Shown: piece after piece, positions 1 to 10,237 of the stretch
Layout of the letters: the number at the start of each line of letters is the position of its first letter
Numbering within the stretch: the first letter of the stretch is position 1
Assembly (NCBI RefSeq): GCF_905475465.1
Contig: NC_062240.1
Span: 1,069,001-1,133,000, forward strand
Direction: 5' to 3'
Source: Pieris napi
Lineage: Eukaryota > Arthropoda > Insecta > Lepidoptera > Pieridae
DNA: 64,000 bases
The notes under the pieces: model-generated
Seen by the model: only the letters and a program-made list of their open reading frames with translations
The model's database searches: none
What the model was told of the DNA's origin: nothing
Position numbers and translations under genes: made by a program

Positions 1-140
1 AATAATAAATAAAAAATGTTAATCTATCTAATAAATCAAATATGGCTTCTACTTTAATAAACACAGATCTAGTACCTTCATATATGAGTCCAACTTATCT
101 GCAGTTTATTACATTAAATATTAAATTACTATTATTTCAG

Positions 141-3100
141 AAATTCGTCTATATTTCGACCGCCTTTTCAAATTCACATATACAAGTAGTTGAAGAGAAG
201 CTATACACTCCTAAGAAAGAATTATCCGCAGTCCGACAAATGATACGAGACCATGGAACAGATGATACGAAAGTAAATGAATATGTCGGTAAGTTTTCAC
301 CTCCTAAACGTTTAGTTTTAAAATTGGCGGCTCTACGACTCGTAGACTTGACCTGAAATGTTCTCTATTAATGGATTTTAGACATGCTGGTTTCCTTACA
401 ATGTAACACCGCCTGACAAATTCAGCCATGGTGGTTAATCTCTTTTGATAATAGCCTACTATGCAGGAATCTCCGATAAGACGGCTGTAAGATCAGATCA
501 AACTTTAAAATTGTAATATTTCCTGAAAAAAATGCATTTTTAATTTATTTATTTTTTTAATTTTTTTAAAGACAATTCACACCAATTGACCTAGTCCCAT
601 GCTATGCTGGTGAAGCTTGTGTTATGGGTACTAGGCAACGGATATACATACATATAGATAGAAAGACTTATAAATAAATAAATATTTAAACACGCAAGAC
701 CTAAGCACAACACCAAATGCTCATCACATCGATGTTCGTCTCAGCCGGGGATCGAACCCGGGACCCATGGATTCGCGTCAGGGGTACTAACCACTAGACC
801 AATGAGTCGTCAACATTTAATTTTTTAATTTACAAGATAACGTAATCGCCGCGTGTGTCTTTTACTATTTTTATAACCCCGCAATATTGCACAAAGTGTT
901 AAATAGCCTACTGAACAAAGCTTTGTGAACGACAAAATTTAATAATTTTAATGTCTTTTTTTTAATTTTTCAGCGGATGTTCCTAATACATATACACTAT
1001 CTAAGGGGTTATGCGAAGAACTAGTGAGGCAAAATAAAGAGTACTTACCTACTATTATAGTACGACCATCGATTGGTAAGGACTTTTTTAACAATCCCTA
1101 CGAGTTTTTAATTTTTTTCAATATTTCCAATGTATTGCTTTTCCTACAATACAAGTAATATCTTAATTATAATTACATAAGAGCTACCTCGTCAATTACC
1201 TTGCCCTACAGTCTGGCAACAGAGATATAATATTGTTTATAGAACTCTTCCATTGTTATTATCAGTATATGAGACAAAAACTTTGCTAGTTGCATACAAT
1301 GTTACTATTCTAATTGTTTTAAATCCCTTTAACAATGTTATTATTCAAAAGAAACCCAGGTTTAAAGGCACACTTAATATATAAGCTGTCTTTCACGAAA
1401 CATGGTTATATTTTCCAGTTACTCCAATGTACCACGAGCCGCTTCCTGGTTGGGTGGACAGTTGGGTGGCAGCTACAGCCGTCTTCAGCAATTTATCCAA
1501 AGGTCTCAATCCGTACATTTATAGCACTGAGGACGTCGTTTGCGATCTTATTCCCGTTGATTACGTTGCAAATTTAATCATCATAGCCGGGGCTAAAGGA
1601 GCTATGTAAGTTGCCAAAGTCTGTATTGTGTTGAATACAGAGCTATATGTTATATGTGAATTTAATCAGTAGTAGTAAACTTAGAGCACAAAATTCCATT
1701 AAAATCTGTTAACTGATTATAACGATATGCGTGTGTATAAATTTATTGCAGTAATTAAAATAAATTTGAAAATATATAAAAAAAATATTTATCTTACTTT
1801 ATCATTAATAAGCGTATTTCTATATATAATATATGTATAACAAACTTGCAAATTAGTAGCTATGAGTTGACCATTTAAATACTATGTACTAAATTTTAAT
1901 TAAAGAATGGATCTACTATAATTTTGTTATTCTATTATTTGTACGAATCTTAATTGATTTTTAAAATGGAAAGTCTTATCCATAAAATAATAAATCAGTC
2001 TGTCACCATTTTAACTAATGTCCCTCTTTTTTCATCATAGTGTAAACACAATTTGACAGAAAGAAACAAAAGAGTACTTTAGTTGTAATTTGGCTGTTTT
2101 AGTTTCTTATAACTTAATAGTTAAAGTTAGTCTTTGAGTATAGCTTTAAGACCTTATCATGATTTAAAACTTTATATTTCAGAACGGACGATATCTCCGT
2201 GTATAATATATGCTCCAGTTCGGAAAATCCTATTACTTGGAAAGGCGGTTCTGATTTATATTTAGAACAAAGCAAACGATTAGGCTATTGTAAGTATAAT
2301 TCACCTACTTTGACTATGGCATGGCGCAAAACCTTAACTAGCCAGTACTTTGCAACACCCAATGGTGAGTGCGATCACGACTCGAGCTTTTAATCCGCGC
2401 GATTCCAATTTTGTAACATCAGCTACACATGTGTGTACGGTAATGGAAAACATCGTGAGGAAACCGGTATGTTACAAATCCAAAACTCGATGACATGTGT
2501 GAGATAGAAGGTACTTGTCTTTGAAATAAAAATAATCAAAGAAATGGACACATTGTGGGGCTACCCATATAGAGTTGTAGCGCCACTGGATTATTATTAT
2601 TCAATAAATCATAACTTTTTCAGCTAATAAGAACATGCGAGAAATGAAGGTATCAAAATCAACATTCGTAGTGAATACCATGACATTTATTCTGCAAACG
2701 GTACCTTGTTTCTTTGCTGATGTCAGACTCGTGTTAAGAGGAAAAAAACCCAGGTAAATTTTATTATATTATAATGTAAATAATGCACTTAGGATTAGTT
2801 TCAACTCTGTGACATACGGGAGACTCTTCTTTATATATGTCACCGTAAAATTGTAAACACCGTTAGATTGTAATCTATCTCGCGAGATTATAAACTGTCG
2901 AAAGATTGTGAACCTCAACGAACTGCTTACAATTTAACGTATTATTATTCGGTAGTTATATGAAATTGTTGGAAAGTAAAATTAATCTGTAATTGACCAA
3001 AGAAGTTTGAATGATAACTAAGTTAGTGTAGTACAATCTACCGAATAATAATACGTTAAATTGTAAGCAGTAAGCTGAGGTTCACAATCTTTCGACAGTT

Positions 3101-3819
3101 TATAATCTCGCGAGATAGATTACAATCTAACGGTGTTTACAATTTTACGTTAACATATACATGCCTTCTTTACACACTTCCTGCGGCATGACATACCCAT
3201 GAGTCGGCTTCAGAATGTCTGCATTTGTATACTGCAGCTTGATTGGGGCTTCGTTAAATTAAAAGAGTCGCCTTGCAAGTTGCCATCACTGATCACAAAA
3301 CCCCAAGTAGTTGTGTCAAGCACTTGTATCTATGTAGTCTATGTTTTTGTGTCTTGTGCTAAGTTAAAAAGAGATTAAACTTTCGTCTTTGAGACCTATA
3401 TACAAGAAAAATCTGGCCCCGGGAGCTAACATACGAATATTAGCGACATGCTCCGTTCACGAAATCAATCAATATTTGATATTATGTGTATTAAGCAGAA
3501 TTAAGTATGTCAGAGTTAAGCAAGAATTATCTCACCAGAACCTCAGAAATACAGCGATACAAAAACAAAATTGTAACATTTATTTTAATTTTTCAGACAC
3601 TTAAAAGAAGGTTCTCGTTCATCTGTCCTACGAGATATTCTTAGGCCGTTTACCACTACATCCTGGCTTATGAAATCGAAAAATACCCAGGCCTTAATCT
3701 CCACTCTGGATGACCACGACAAGAAGTTGTTCCCATGTGACGTCAACAACATCGATTGGAAAGAGTACAGTGCCATATTCTGCAGGGGCGTTCGGGAGTT
3801 TTTACTGAAAGGAAAATAA
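141..3819 (+). CDS. Fatty acyl-CoA reductase, copy 1 (3' part, exons 7-12)
   Basis: Six exons are visible: 141-288, 974-1075, 1419-1605, 2183-2289, 2624-2753 and 3597-3819 (TAA). Every intron is GT-AG, and the phases join into one open frame of 298 residues. They match exons 7-12 of the three downstream paralogues; exons 1-6 lie before the window. FARs reduce fatty acyl-CoA to fatty alcohol with two NADPH, usually at the ER or lipid-droplet membrane. Exon 8 carries the short-chain-dehydrogenase active-site motif YTLSK. Exon 9 reads VTPMYHEPLPGWVDSW, a conserved FAR region. Exons 11-12 form the FAR_C (sterile) domain, with a hydrophobic stretch (TFILQTVPCFFADV) and the terminal IDW motif. Intron 7 holds a SINE, intron 10 a SINE-like repeat and intron 11 a foldback element. 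An ATTAAA lies 11 nt after the stop and an AATAAA at 4010-4015. The family is certain from sequence; the substrate is not known. Confidence 0.92.
340..490 (-). other. Degenerate intron-7 block shared by all four FAR copies
   Basis: This block recurs at the same intronic place in copies 2 (18799-19005), 3 (37471-37668) and 4 (56061-56279), where it is open on the - strand for 65-72 codons and reads ...RCYIVRKPACLKSIN.... In copy 1 it is interrupted. I do not recognise the peptide; an old transposon or captured coding fragment is the simplest reading. Confidence 0.4.
545..814 (-). mobile_element. tRNA-derived SINE in intron 7 of FAR copy 1
   Basis: Read on the - strand from about 814, the head looks like a tRNA. 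An A-box-like TGGTCTAGTGG is followed about 35 nt later by the B box GGTTCGATCCC. A roughly 170-nt unrelated body then ends in an A-rich tail (about 545-575). Such Pol III-promoted SINEs move with LINE enzymes. The other FAR copies lack it, so the insertion is private to copy 1 or was lost elsewhere. Confidence 0.8.
2440..2592. repeat. Lepidopteran SINE-like repeat in intron 10 (copy 1)
   Basis: The block begins near AACATCGTGAGGAAAC and ends GTTGTAGCGCCACTGG, end motifs I know from a short interspersed repeat common in Lepidoptera. The same repeat sits at the orthologous place in copy 2 (23360-23532) and is absent from copies 3 and 4. Confidence 0.6.
2845..3148. mobile_element. Foldback MITE in intron 11 of FAR copy 1
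   Basis: The two ends are long, nearly perfect inverted repeats: GTAAAATTGTAAACACCG at the left is matched by its complement at 3131-3148. The arms run about 110-120 nt each around a short AT-rich centre (about 2965-3030). There is no coding capacity. Copies 2-4 lack the insertion. I could not fix a target-site duplication. Confidence 0.8.
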
Positions 3820-4989
3820 GATTTAATTTTATTAAATAAGTAGTTAATTTTTTTATATGTCCTTTGAGTATAAAAAAGAGGGTGCGTGTACTCATGTACG
3901 TGCGTAAGAATTTATACTTCTTTGGCATTATTGAAAATAGTTTTTGATTGCAAGCAAATAATTAATTACAATTAAATAATCAAAGACAAGAAAAGGAGTC
4001 ATTATAGTCAATAAAGTTCAGTTTACATTTGAAAAATTTAATAAATAAATATTTATTATTATTCTCTTACATTAGGTATAACATAAATTCTATTATTATT
4101 CGAATGTTGTTTTTAAATTATGTTTAATGCCGTAGCATCTTCCGTGTGCAACTTCATTCTGTTAATTTTGTGTAACGGTGCGCGCGCATCGTAAAATTTC
4201 ACTCTCATCAATTTTTCATAACGCGCCTAAAGAAGTATAACTTCAAAATGATTAACCCTCATGTAGAGAATTTCTTTACCGAAAGGAAAACATTTTATAA
4301 ATTATACGATTAGGTGCTAAGCGGCCTAGTCATTGAAAGATTGGTTAACGTATACTTAGTTTGTTTTTGTGTAAAGTCGAATGCGATTACCGTATCGCCT
4401 CTGGCCACAGAATTTCGCTTTAAATCCTTCAATTAACTCCATGTAAATGACGCTTAAAGTAATTTAAAATACTGCTGATCGTTGCGTATTAAAAACCAAT
4501 TCATATTATTCTTGGTGTCTTCAGTTGATTTTTAAATTTTTGTAAAATTTCTTATATGGAACATAGTTTTATTAACTTAAATATGATATTACCTCTATTT
4601 TTAATAAATTTAAATATTACTTCAACCTAGGCTTTACATTAAAATATTATAAAATCAAGACGGGACTTTCTTTTCACACCCATTTTATACAGTCCTAAAT
4701 CATCATTTCCTTTAATATATGTATTCAATCTGCAAGCCTTTTGTGATAAATTTCTTTAAAAAAATTAAATGGAACACCAAGGATGCTAACTTTAATTTAC
4801 ATTTTAAGTCGTTTTTGTTTGTAAAATATTAACGTATCTACTTTGAGAGACAATTGAGCGAAAGCGATTTAAGTTATACAATTACTGTTAAAATTATATT
4901 GAATAAGCGGGCGGGGCGGGTTGGTATAATTATTTCTCTTGAGTTAAAATTAAATTATTATTATTATGTATTAAGAGTTTTAAAAATTT
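3820..4989. other. 3' flank of FAR copy 1, no gene seen
   Basis: AT-rich sequence with possible polyadenylation signals (ATTAAA 3831-3836, AATAAA 4010-4015). From about 4256 it matches the flank of copy 3. Copies 2 and 4 carry one shared deletion here. I see no protein-coding region. Confidence 0.5.
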
Positions 4990-5531
4990 AGTTTTTATTA
5001 TAACTGAACACATTATTTTCTCTGGCGAAGTCCCGTACTCTGTAATATGTTATCTCAACGTTAATATATTATGTAGTTTTCGCAATATCCGTAGCTGATG
5101 TTACAAACTTGGGATCGCACGGATTTATACTTACAGTAGCCTAATCGCTTGCTTTGTTCTAAATATAAATCAGAACCGTCTTTCCAAGTAATAGGATTTT
5201 CCGAACTGGAGTTTATATTATACACGGAGATGTCGTCCGTTCTGAAATATAAAATTTTAAATCATGATAAGTTCTTAAAGCTATACTCAAAGACTAACTT
5301 TTACTATTAAGTTAAATAAGTTATTAAGATACTAAAACAACCAAATTACAAGTAATGTACTCTTTTGTTTCTTTCTGTCAAATTATATTTACATTGTGAT
5401 GAAAAAAGACATTATAGATGAAAATAGTAACAAACTGATTTATTCGTTATGGGTAAGGCGAAAAGTACCTATTTGAGAAAGTTAATTAAGATTCGTACAA
5501 ATAATAGAATAACAAAGTTATAGTAGATTAA

Positions 5532-6066
5532 TGTAAATATGTAAAACAAAGTCGCGTTAGTTAAACGACTTATAACTCAAGATCGGCTGGACCGATGTTA
5601 GTTATCTCTTTTTTGATGGATTCTTCTCCGCTCCGAATCGCAGAATAAGTTATAAAATATCGGATAAGTTATCGAATAACAATAAATTAGGTAATTAATT
5701 AATTTTACGAATTCCAACAGCATGTGGTGCAATCACTTGACAAAACTACGCATCATTTTACATCGAATTCATTCTCAAGAGGAGATGCATAACCAGCCTT
5801 TGATCTTGATAGAAGACATGTGTTACCTCATGAAAAAATTATGCATCAGAAAGTGCTTTAACATGCACGCAATATTGGCGCTAGAGATAAGAGGCCTAAT
5901 GCATAAAACAGCCATTCTTCTTTCGCAATGGCAAGCAATAAAACATTTCTGTATTTGCAAAAAAAGTTGTATTAATGTCATTACCTTAATGAAATCCTAA
6001 TTTAAGTTTAACTTAATACGATATTATTAGACTGTTAGGCGGAACGAAGTTCGCTGACTCAGCTAG
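5532..6066 (+). mobile_element. Helitron-like element inside inverted FAR fragment, spacer 1
   Basis: It ends GACTCAGCTAG followed by T, with a GGCG...CGCC hairpin just upstream in the related copies. The copy in spacer 4 keeps the expected A|TC start. The same insertion is in all four inverted fragments (26781-27263, 46837-47375, 62478-62965) and absent from intron 9 of the genes, so it landed in the inverted fragment before the array expanded. Confidence 0.6.
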
Positions 6067-6150
6067 TTCTTTATATAATTAAAATTTAGTACATAATATT
6101 TAAATGGTCAACTCAAATCTACCAATGTGCAACATTGCAATAGATATGTT

Positions 6151-6579
6151 TATTTATTTATTTATTTCGTATTCCTACAGCTAACATAAATTATATATAA
6201 TAACAAACAATTAAACTGAAAATATAGCCAGAGATGGAATACGTAATACATTTTACTACAAAAAGGTTCAAAAATTTACAAAATCAAACAAACAAAAAAA
6301 AAATATTCAATACATTCAACGAAATAATACCTAATTTAGCTGTGTTGTTTGATGGTGTAAAAGTGAGGGTAAGTACGTGAAGGTGTGTATGTGGGGTATG
6401 CTCATGATGCAGGTGATTTTGCGCTATGGATATTCTTAATATTACTTTTAACCATATTCCGCGACAGCTTAAACAAGTCAAGGCTTAAATATTGGTCGTT
6501 GTATGTCCGGGCTGCACGATACAGTCCGGGCTGAGTTTTTAGCATAGTTAGTGTTAATGTGAGGAACATGAAATGAAGC
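6151..6579 (-). mobile_element. LINE-like 3' fragment in spacer 1
   Basis: The insertion is flanked by the direct repeat ATGTT (6146-6150 and 6580-6584). It begins with TTTATTTATT on the + strand, that is, an A-rich tail on the - strand. The orthologous place in spacer 2 reads straight through as GATATGTTATAAG, an empty site. The left part resembles the LINE ends in intron 10 of copies 3 and 4. Confidence 0.65.
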
Positions 6580-7324
6580 ATGTTATAAGAAATACGCTAA
6601 TTTAATGACAAAATAAGATATTTTAAGATACTGGCTTATGCTAAAGATTTATATTTATACATACTATAAAATTTGTTATTATTTATTAATTATGTACATT
6701 AGTTCTTTACTGCAATAATTTTTATATACAACATGTCTTCAAATACACAAACAATAAACAGATTTTAATTAATTTGAATTAAAATATTTTTATTGTTAAT
6801 TAGATTGAATTATTCACATATGGTATTAGGCACAATACAGCCTCACAATACAGACTTTGGTAACATAGCCCTAAGCCCCAGCTATAATAGCAAAATTTGC
6901 GACGTAATCAACGGGAATATGATCGCAAACGACATCCTCAGTATGTACGGATCAACACTCCTGGATAAATTACTGAAGACGGCTGTAGCTGCCACCCAAC
7001 TCTCCACCCAGCCCGGAAGCGGCCCGTGGTACATTGGAGTAACTGGAAAATATATTTTGTAATATTTGAGAGATAGAAAAATCTCTGGACATAATGGCAG
7101 ATGAGTAGAGTATTATTAATAAAAAAAAACTTTTGGTGTAAACGTCTAGATTGGTTTCTGAAAATAATAATGTATTTAATATTTAAAAATATATTTTAAG
7201 AAGTTTTTAGTTTTTAATTTAGATCTTAATCAATTATAAAAAAACGTTTTTTTATTATAGACGTCACTATAATCAAAGGTTGTTTATTTACGAAGTTTAG
7301 TCTGTTCCTTAACCTACACGCATT

Positions 7325-7830
7325 TTTGCATTACTTTCGTGACCATTTTAAAAGGTTTGATCGCTTTGTGACTTCTTGATAAGACAAGCCCCACCAAACT
7401 ATAACTGACGCAGGATGTTCCACGTTGTACTTTTCCGACCACTTGAGCAACTTCTTTAGAACTATGAGCGTATTGTCATTTCGCATATTATAGTGTTCTT
7501 CAATCGTGATTTTTTTACATTTCGATATTTCTGTGCTTTTCATCTGCGTATAGCGACAGAGTTTGAGCGGGAATCTTCATTTCGCACGATAAGATTTTTT
7601 GCTTCCTAATGGGGTTTCGACGAATTCTGGCTTTAAGAGCATTAACAGCCTTTGTAGTTCTAACAGTGCGCGGCCGCCCTGATCTTTTCTGGTCTTCGAT
7701 AGACAAAGTGTTGTATCTGTTGATAGTACGGTATACGAACATACAGCTGATACCAAGCTTTTGAAGTGTCTGGAATATGACCGACGGCTCCATACCCACT
7801 ATTTTCTTTATCACCCCATTCCATATTGTT
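7325..7830 (-). pseudogene. maT-type (Tc1/mariner) transposase relic, spacer 1
   Basis: Two - strand frames carry parts of one transposase. 7515-7814 has the N-terminal helix-turn-helix part (SGRPRTVRTTKAVNALKARI). 7331-7543 has ITIEEHYNMRND and VIVWWGLSYQ, from the catalytic core. The frames are shifted and the C-terminal catalytic part is missing, so it is dead. The same relic sits in all four spacers. Confidence 0.75.
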
Positions 7831-8217
7831 ATTTGATAATGAACATGGAAAAAATATGTGGGATGGCGTAGAATTGAAAAAAGTTTTTAAAATAATATGC
7901 GTGTTCTAATTTTAAAATAATTAATAAATTGAAAAAAAGAAAAGTTTTTATGAAGAGTAAAGAATAAGAATAGTTTAGATTAAATTATTATGATGACTTA
8001 ATGTGCGGCCTGTTGTTTTTTATTAAATTTAATGTGCAATTTTGTATATTTTTTTAATTCTATACATTAATTTCTTTACGTTTCTTAATTAATTACTTTG
8101 ATAAAAAAATAATGTGAATATGTTTTTACCAATTTGCCCGGAAATTTAAGTTTATCAAAATTAATTAGTTGACGTCAACTATCATATTCCGTGGTTATCC
8201 TCAATAAATAACATACA

Positions 8218-8610
8218 CCTAATATATAAAATTCTCGTGTCACAATGTAACACGAGAATATTATACCCGTACTCCTCCGAAACGACTAGGCTGATTCCAA
8301 AGAATTTTATATTCATATTCAGTAAGTTTGAGAATCGGCTTCAATCTATCTTAAACCCCTAAGTGATATTAAAAAATTCTAAAAAATAATATATATATAT
8401 ATATATATATATAATATACCCCAATTTTTTTTTTAAATGTTTTTATTTTTTTATGATACAACATTCAAAAATACACACAACCCCTAATTTTCACCCCTCT
8501 TCGATCAACCCCTATTTTTATTATGTAGATAGTTATTTTATTGGACTTACAAAATGTTTCCTAGAAATAATATAAGTACATGGCAAAACAACGTTTGACG
8601 GGTCAGCTAG
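8218..8610 (+). mobile_element. Helitron-like non-autonomous element, spacer 1
   Basis: It ends ...GGGTCAGCTAG followed by T, with the hairpin GGCAAA/TTTGCC just before the end (partly mutated here). The start aligns with spacers 2 and 3, which begin A|TCTAATATATAAA; here TC has become CC. There is no coding capacity. An (AT)n tract lies at about 8390-8412. Confidence 0.65.
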
Positions 8611-8639
8611 TCTATATATATAGCTTAGAAGGCACAAGT

Positions 8640-9190
8640 CGCATTTATTTAAACCGGCGCTAAACAAACAGCGGGCTCACTTGATTAATCAACACCGACG
8701 CGTTGGCTGGGCGACAATGCTAAGCTCATAAGAGATTTGATTGATTAAATTACAAATTATAGAATAATTATATATGGCGAATTATAATATATGACGGAGT
8801 AAGTAAAGAAAGATATTAAATAATTACAAAGACAATAGACGGGAAAAGAGTGTAAATCGACAAAGAAGAAGGAGAAGGAGTACCAGGTACAATAGTGACA
8901 AAAACAAGAGTGTAAATCGACAAATTAGAAGGAGAAGGGGTACCAGGCACAATAAGTAAGTAATTTCGACATTAGGGTTTACTTTTTAAAGGCTTCTGCT
9001 TGGTAAGACCGCTCGATCGCACTGAGGGCCGTATTTTTTGCGCTGTTTTGGGCGATTTCCCGCGACTAGCGCAGGGACGTCTCCAGCAAGACTCGGACCT
9101 TGGCTTGGGCCGTCGCAGGGCGGCCGACTGAAGGGCAGAACGGAAGCTTACTGGAGTGAGCGAAGTTCGTAGTAAAGCCCAACGCCTCAC
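8640..9190. other. Conserved GC-rich block of spacer, unknown
   Basis: About 210 nt (8972-9190) are much richer in G+C than the surroundings and recur in spacers 2 (30040-30240), 3 (49195-49400) and 4 (from about 63940). A - strand frame of 72 codons is open here, but its reading changes between units through indels. Upstream, a sequence with GAGTGTAAATCGACAAA is tandemly duplicated in this spacer (about 8848-8950). Function unknown. Confidence 0.4.
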
Positions 9191-9622
9191 TATGTATGAA
9201 CGAAAAAAAAATGTATCTACTTCTTAACAATTATTCTTATTTTAAGCTTTTAATTTTATTTTATTAACATTTTAAATAATTTTACTATACACCTTTACAC
9301 CATACTTCATTAAGTACACTGGAAATTTTTATTATTATTTTTTTCTACTAAGTATTTATTACATTCCTTTTCTTTCTTTTTTTGCGACTGAGGCTTAAAC
9401 TAGCTGCTGTGGTCTCTGGCAGAATGACCAGCTTGTGGCTTTAAAATCTGTTGAAGTTTGTCCATTACAGAATTTAATTCAACGATACCGATAAAAAAAA
9501 ATTTATTTAATCTATATACATATAAAATATACTTGTACGTTTTGCGCCATTTTCTACTAAAACACATCGCAATATTTTGAACTTTTAAAAAATTTACTAA
9601 CTGTGTTCCCTTGTTGTTTCAG

Positions 9623-9752
9623 TACGTGTTGAAGATTTTAAAGAAGATCTTGAAAAAGCATCTCCCAATTTTAGGGCTTTGATTAACAATACAACAATAT
9701 CATCGAGTATTGATACACGAAGGAATATTTTTTTGTTTTAAAGGATTAATAC
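9623..9752 (+). other. Exon-like block before FAR copy 2
   Basis: The block has an acceptor-like TTGTTTCAG before it and a donor GTAAGT after it. Inside is a 38-codon frame ending TAA at 9739-9741, starting RVEDFKEDLEKASPNF. Counterparts in front of copies 3 (31151-31262) and 4 (50251-50361) keep both splice-like borders but have lost the frame. It could be a 5'-UTR exon of FAR or the last exon of a lost gene. Confidence 0.35.
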
Positions 9753-10237
9753 GTAAGTTTTGTTTGCAATATTAAGTATATAATGATTAGAAACCTCTCT
9801 GTAAAGGCGATCTTTTAACTGAAAAGTAAAATAAAGTCTCATTTGAAAGCATTATTTAGTGTTTGCTTCCATAGTGATTCTTACTTTTAGTTTGGACGTC
9901 GGAATTGTTTAAACACGTACTTTGGATAATCACGTAAAATTCTCGGTCCTTCGTCTGCTCGTTCTTGTCGTGTAGTTCATCCGTTCCATGTTTAAGAGTT
10001 ATGAAGTTTATAATAATAGTAATAGTGTGTAAAAAACATTGTTATAGTCTATAAATAAATGGGTTCAATGAACTGATGTTAAGGGCCTGTAAATTTAGCC
10101 TACAGGATAATTTTACCTGGCTTCTTTTAAATGCTAAATTAAGATCAATTAGAGTAAATAAAGATCGAAATTTCCGCAATTGGAATTTACTTTAAATACT
10201 TATGGATTTTCTTTGGTAGATAACGAGACTGACAACA
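9753..10237 (+). promoter_or_regulatory. Presumed promoter and 5' leader of FAR copy 2
   Basis: No gene is seen in this conserved stretch before the first FAR exon. A TATA-like TATAAATA lies at 10050-10057, 188 nt before the ATG, and is also present before copy 3 (31521-31528). Position and conservation fit a core promoter; no transcript start can be fixed from sequence. Confidence 0.4.

Larger units (their letters stand above)
4990..7060 (-). pseudogene. Inverted FAR fragment (exons 9-10) in spacer 1
   Basis: On the - strand, 5135-5241 is a copy of FAR exon 10 with both splice signals and an open frame. 6872-7042 is a copy of exon 9 whose 3' end and donor are degraded (about 171 nt instead of 187). 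Intron 9 and part of intron 10 are also present in inverted order, so this is a duplicated genomic segment and not a retrocopy. It lacks exons 1-8, 11 and 12 and cannot encode an enzyme. It is antisense to the gene just upstream. The exon-10 copy shares two derived differences (WKDGSD, and AAG for a lysine) with copy 4 and not with its neighbour copy 1. A Helitron-like element (5532-6066) and a LINE piece (6151-6579) interrupt the intron. Confidence 0.85.

Noticed and set aside
735..814. A functional tRNA gene on the minus strand.
   Set aside because: A and B boxes are present, but the sequence does not fold into a full cloverleaf with an acceptor stem, and it continues into a SINE body with an A-rich tail.
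3585..3776. Minus-strand open frame MALYSFQSMLLTSHG..., repeated at 25848-26075, 45297-45524 and 61549-61776.
   Set aside because: It is the exact antisense of FAR exon 12 and is conserved only because the exon is.
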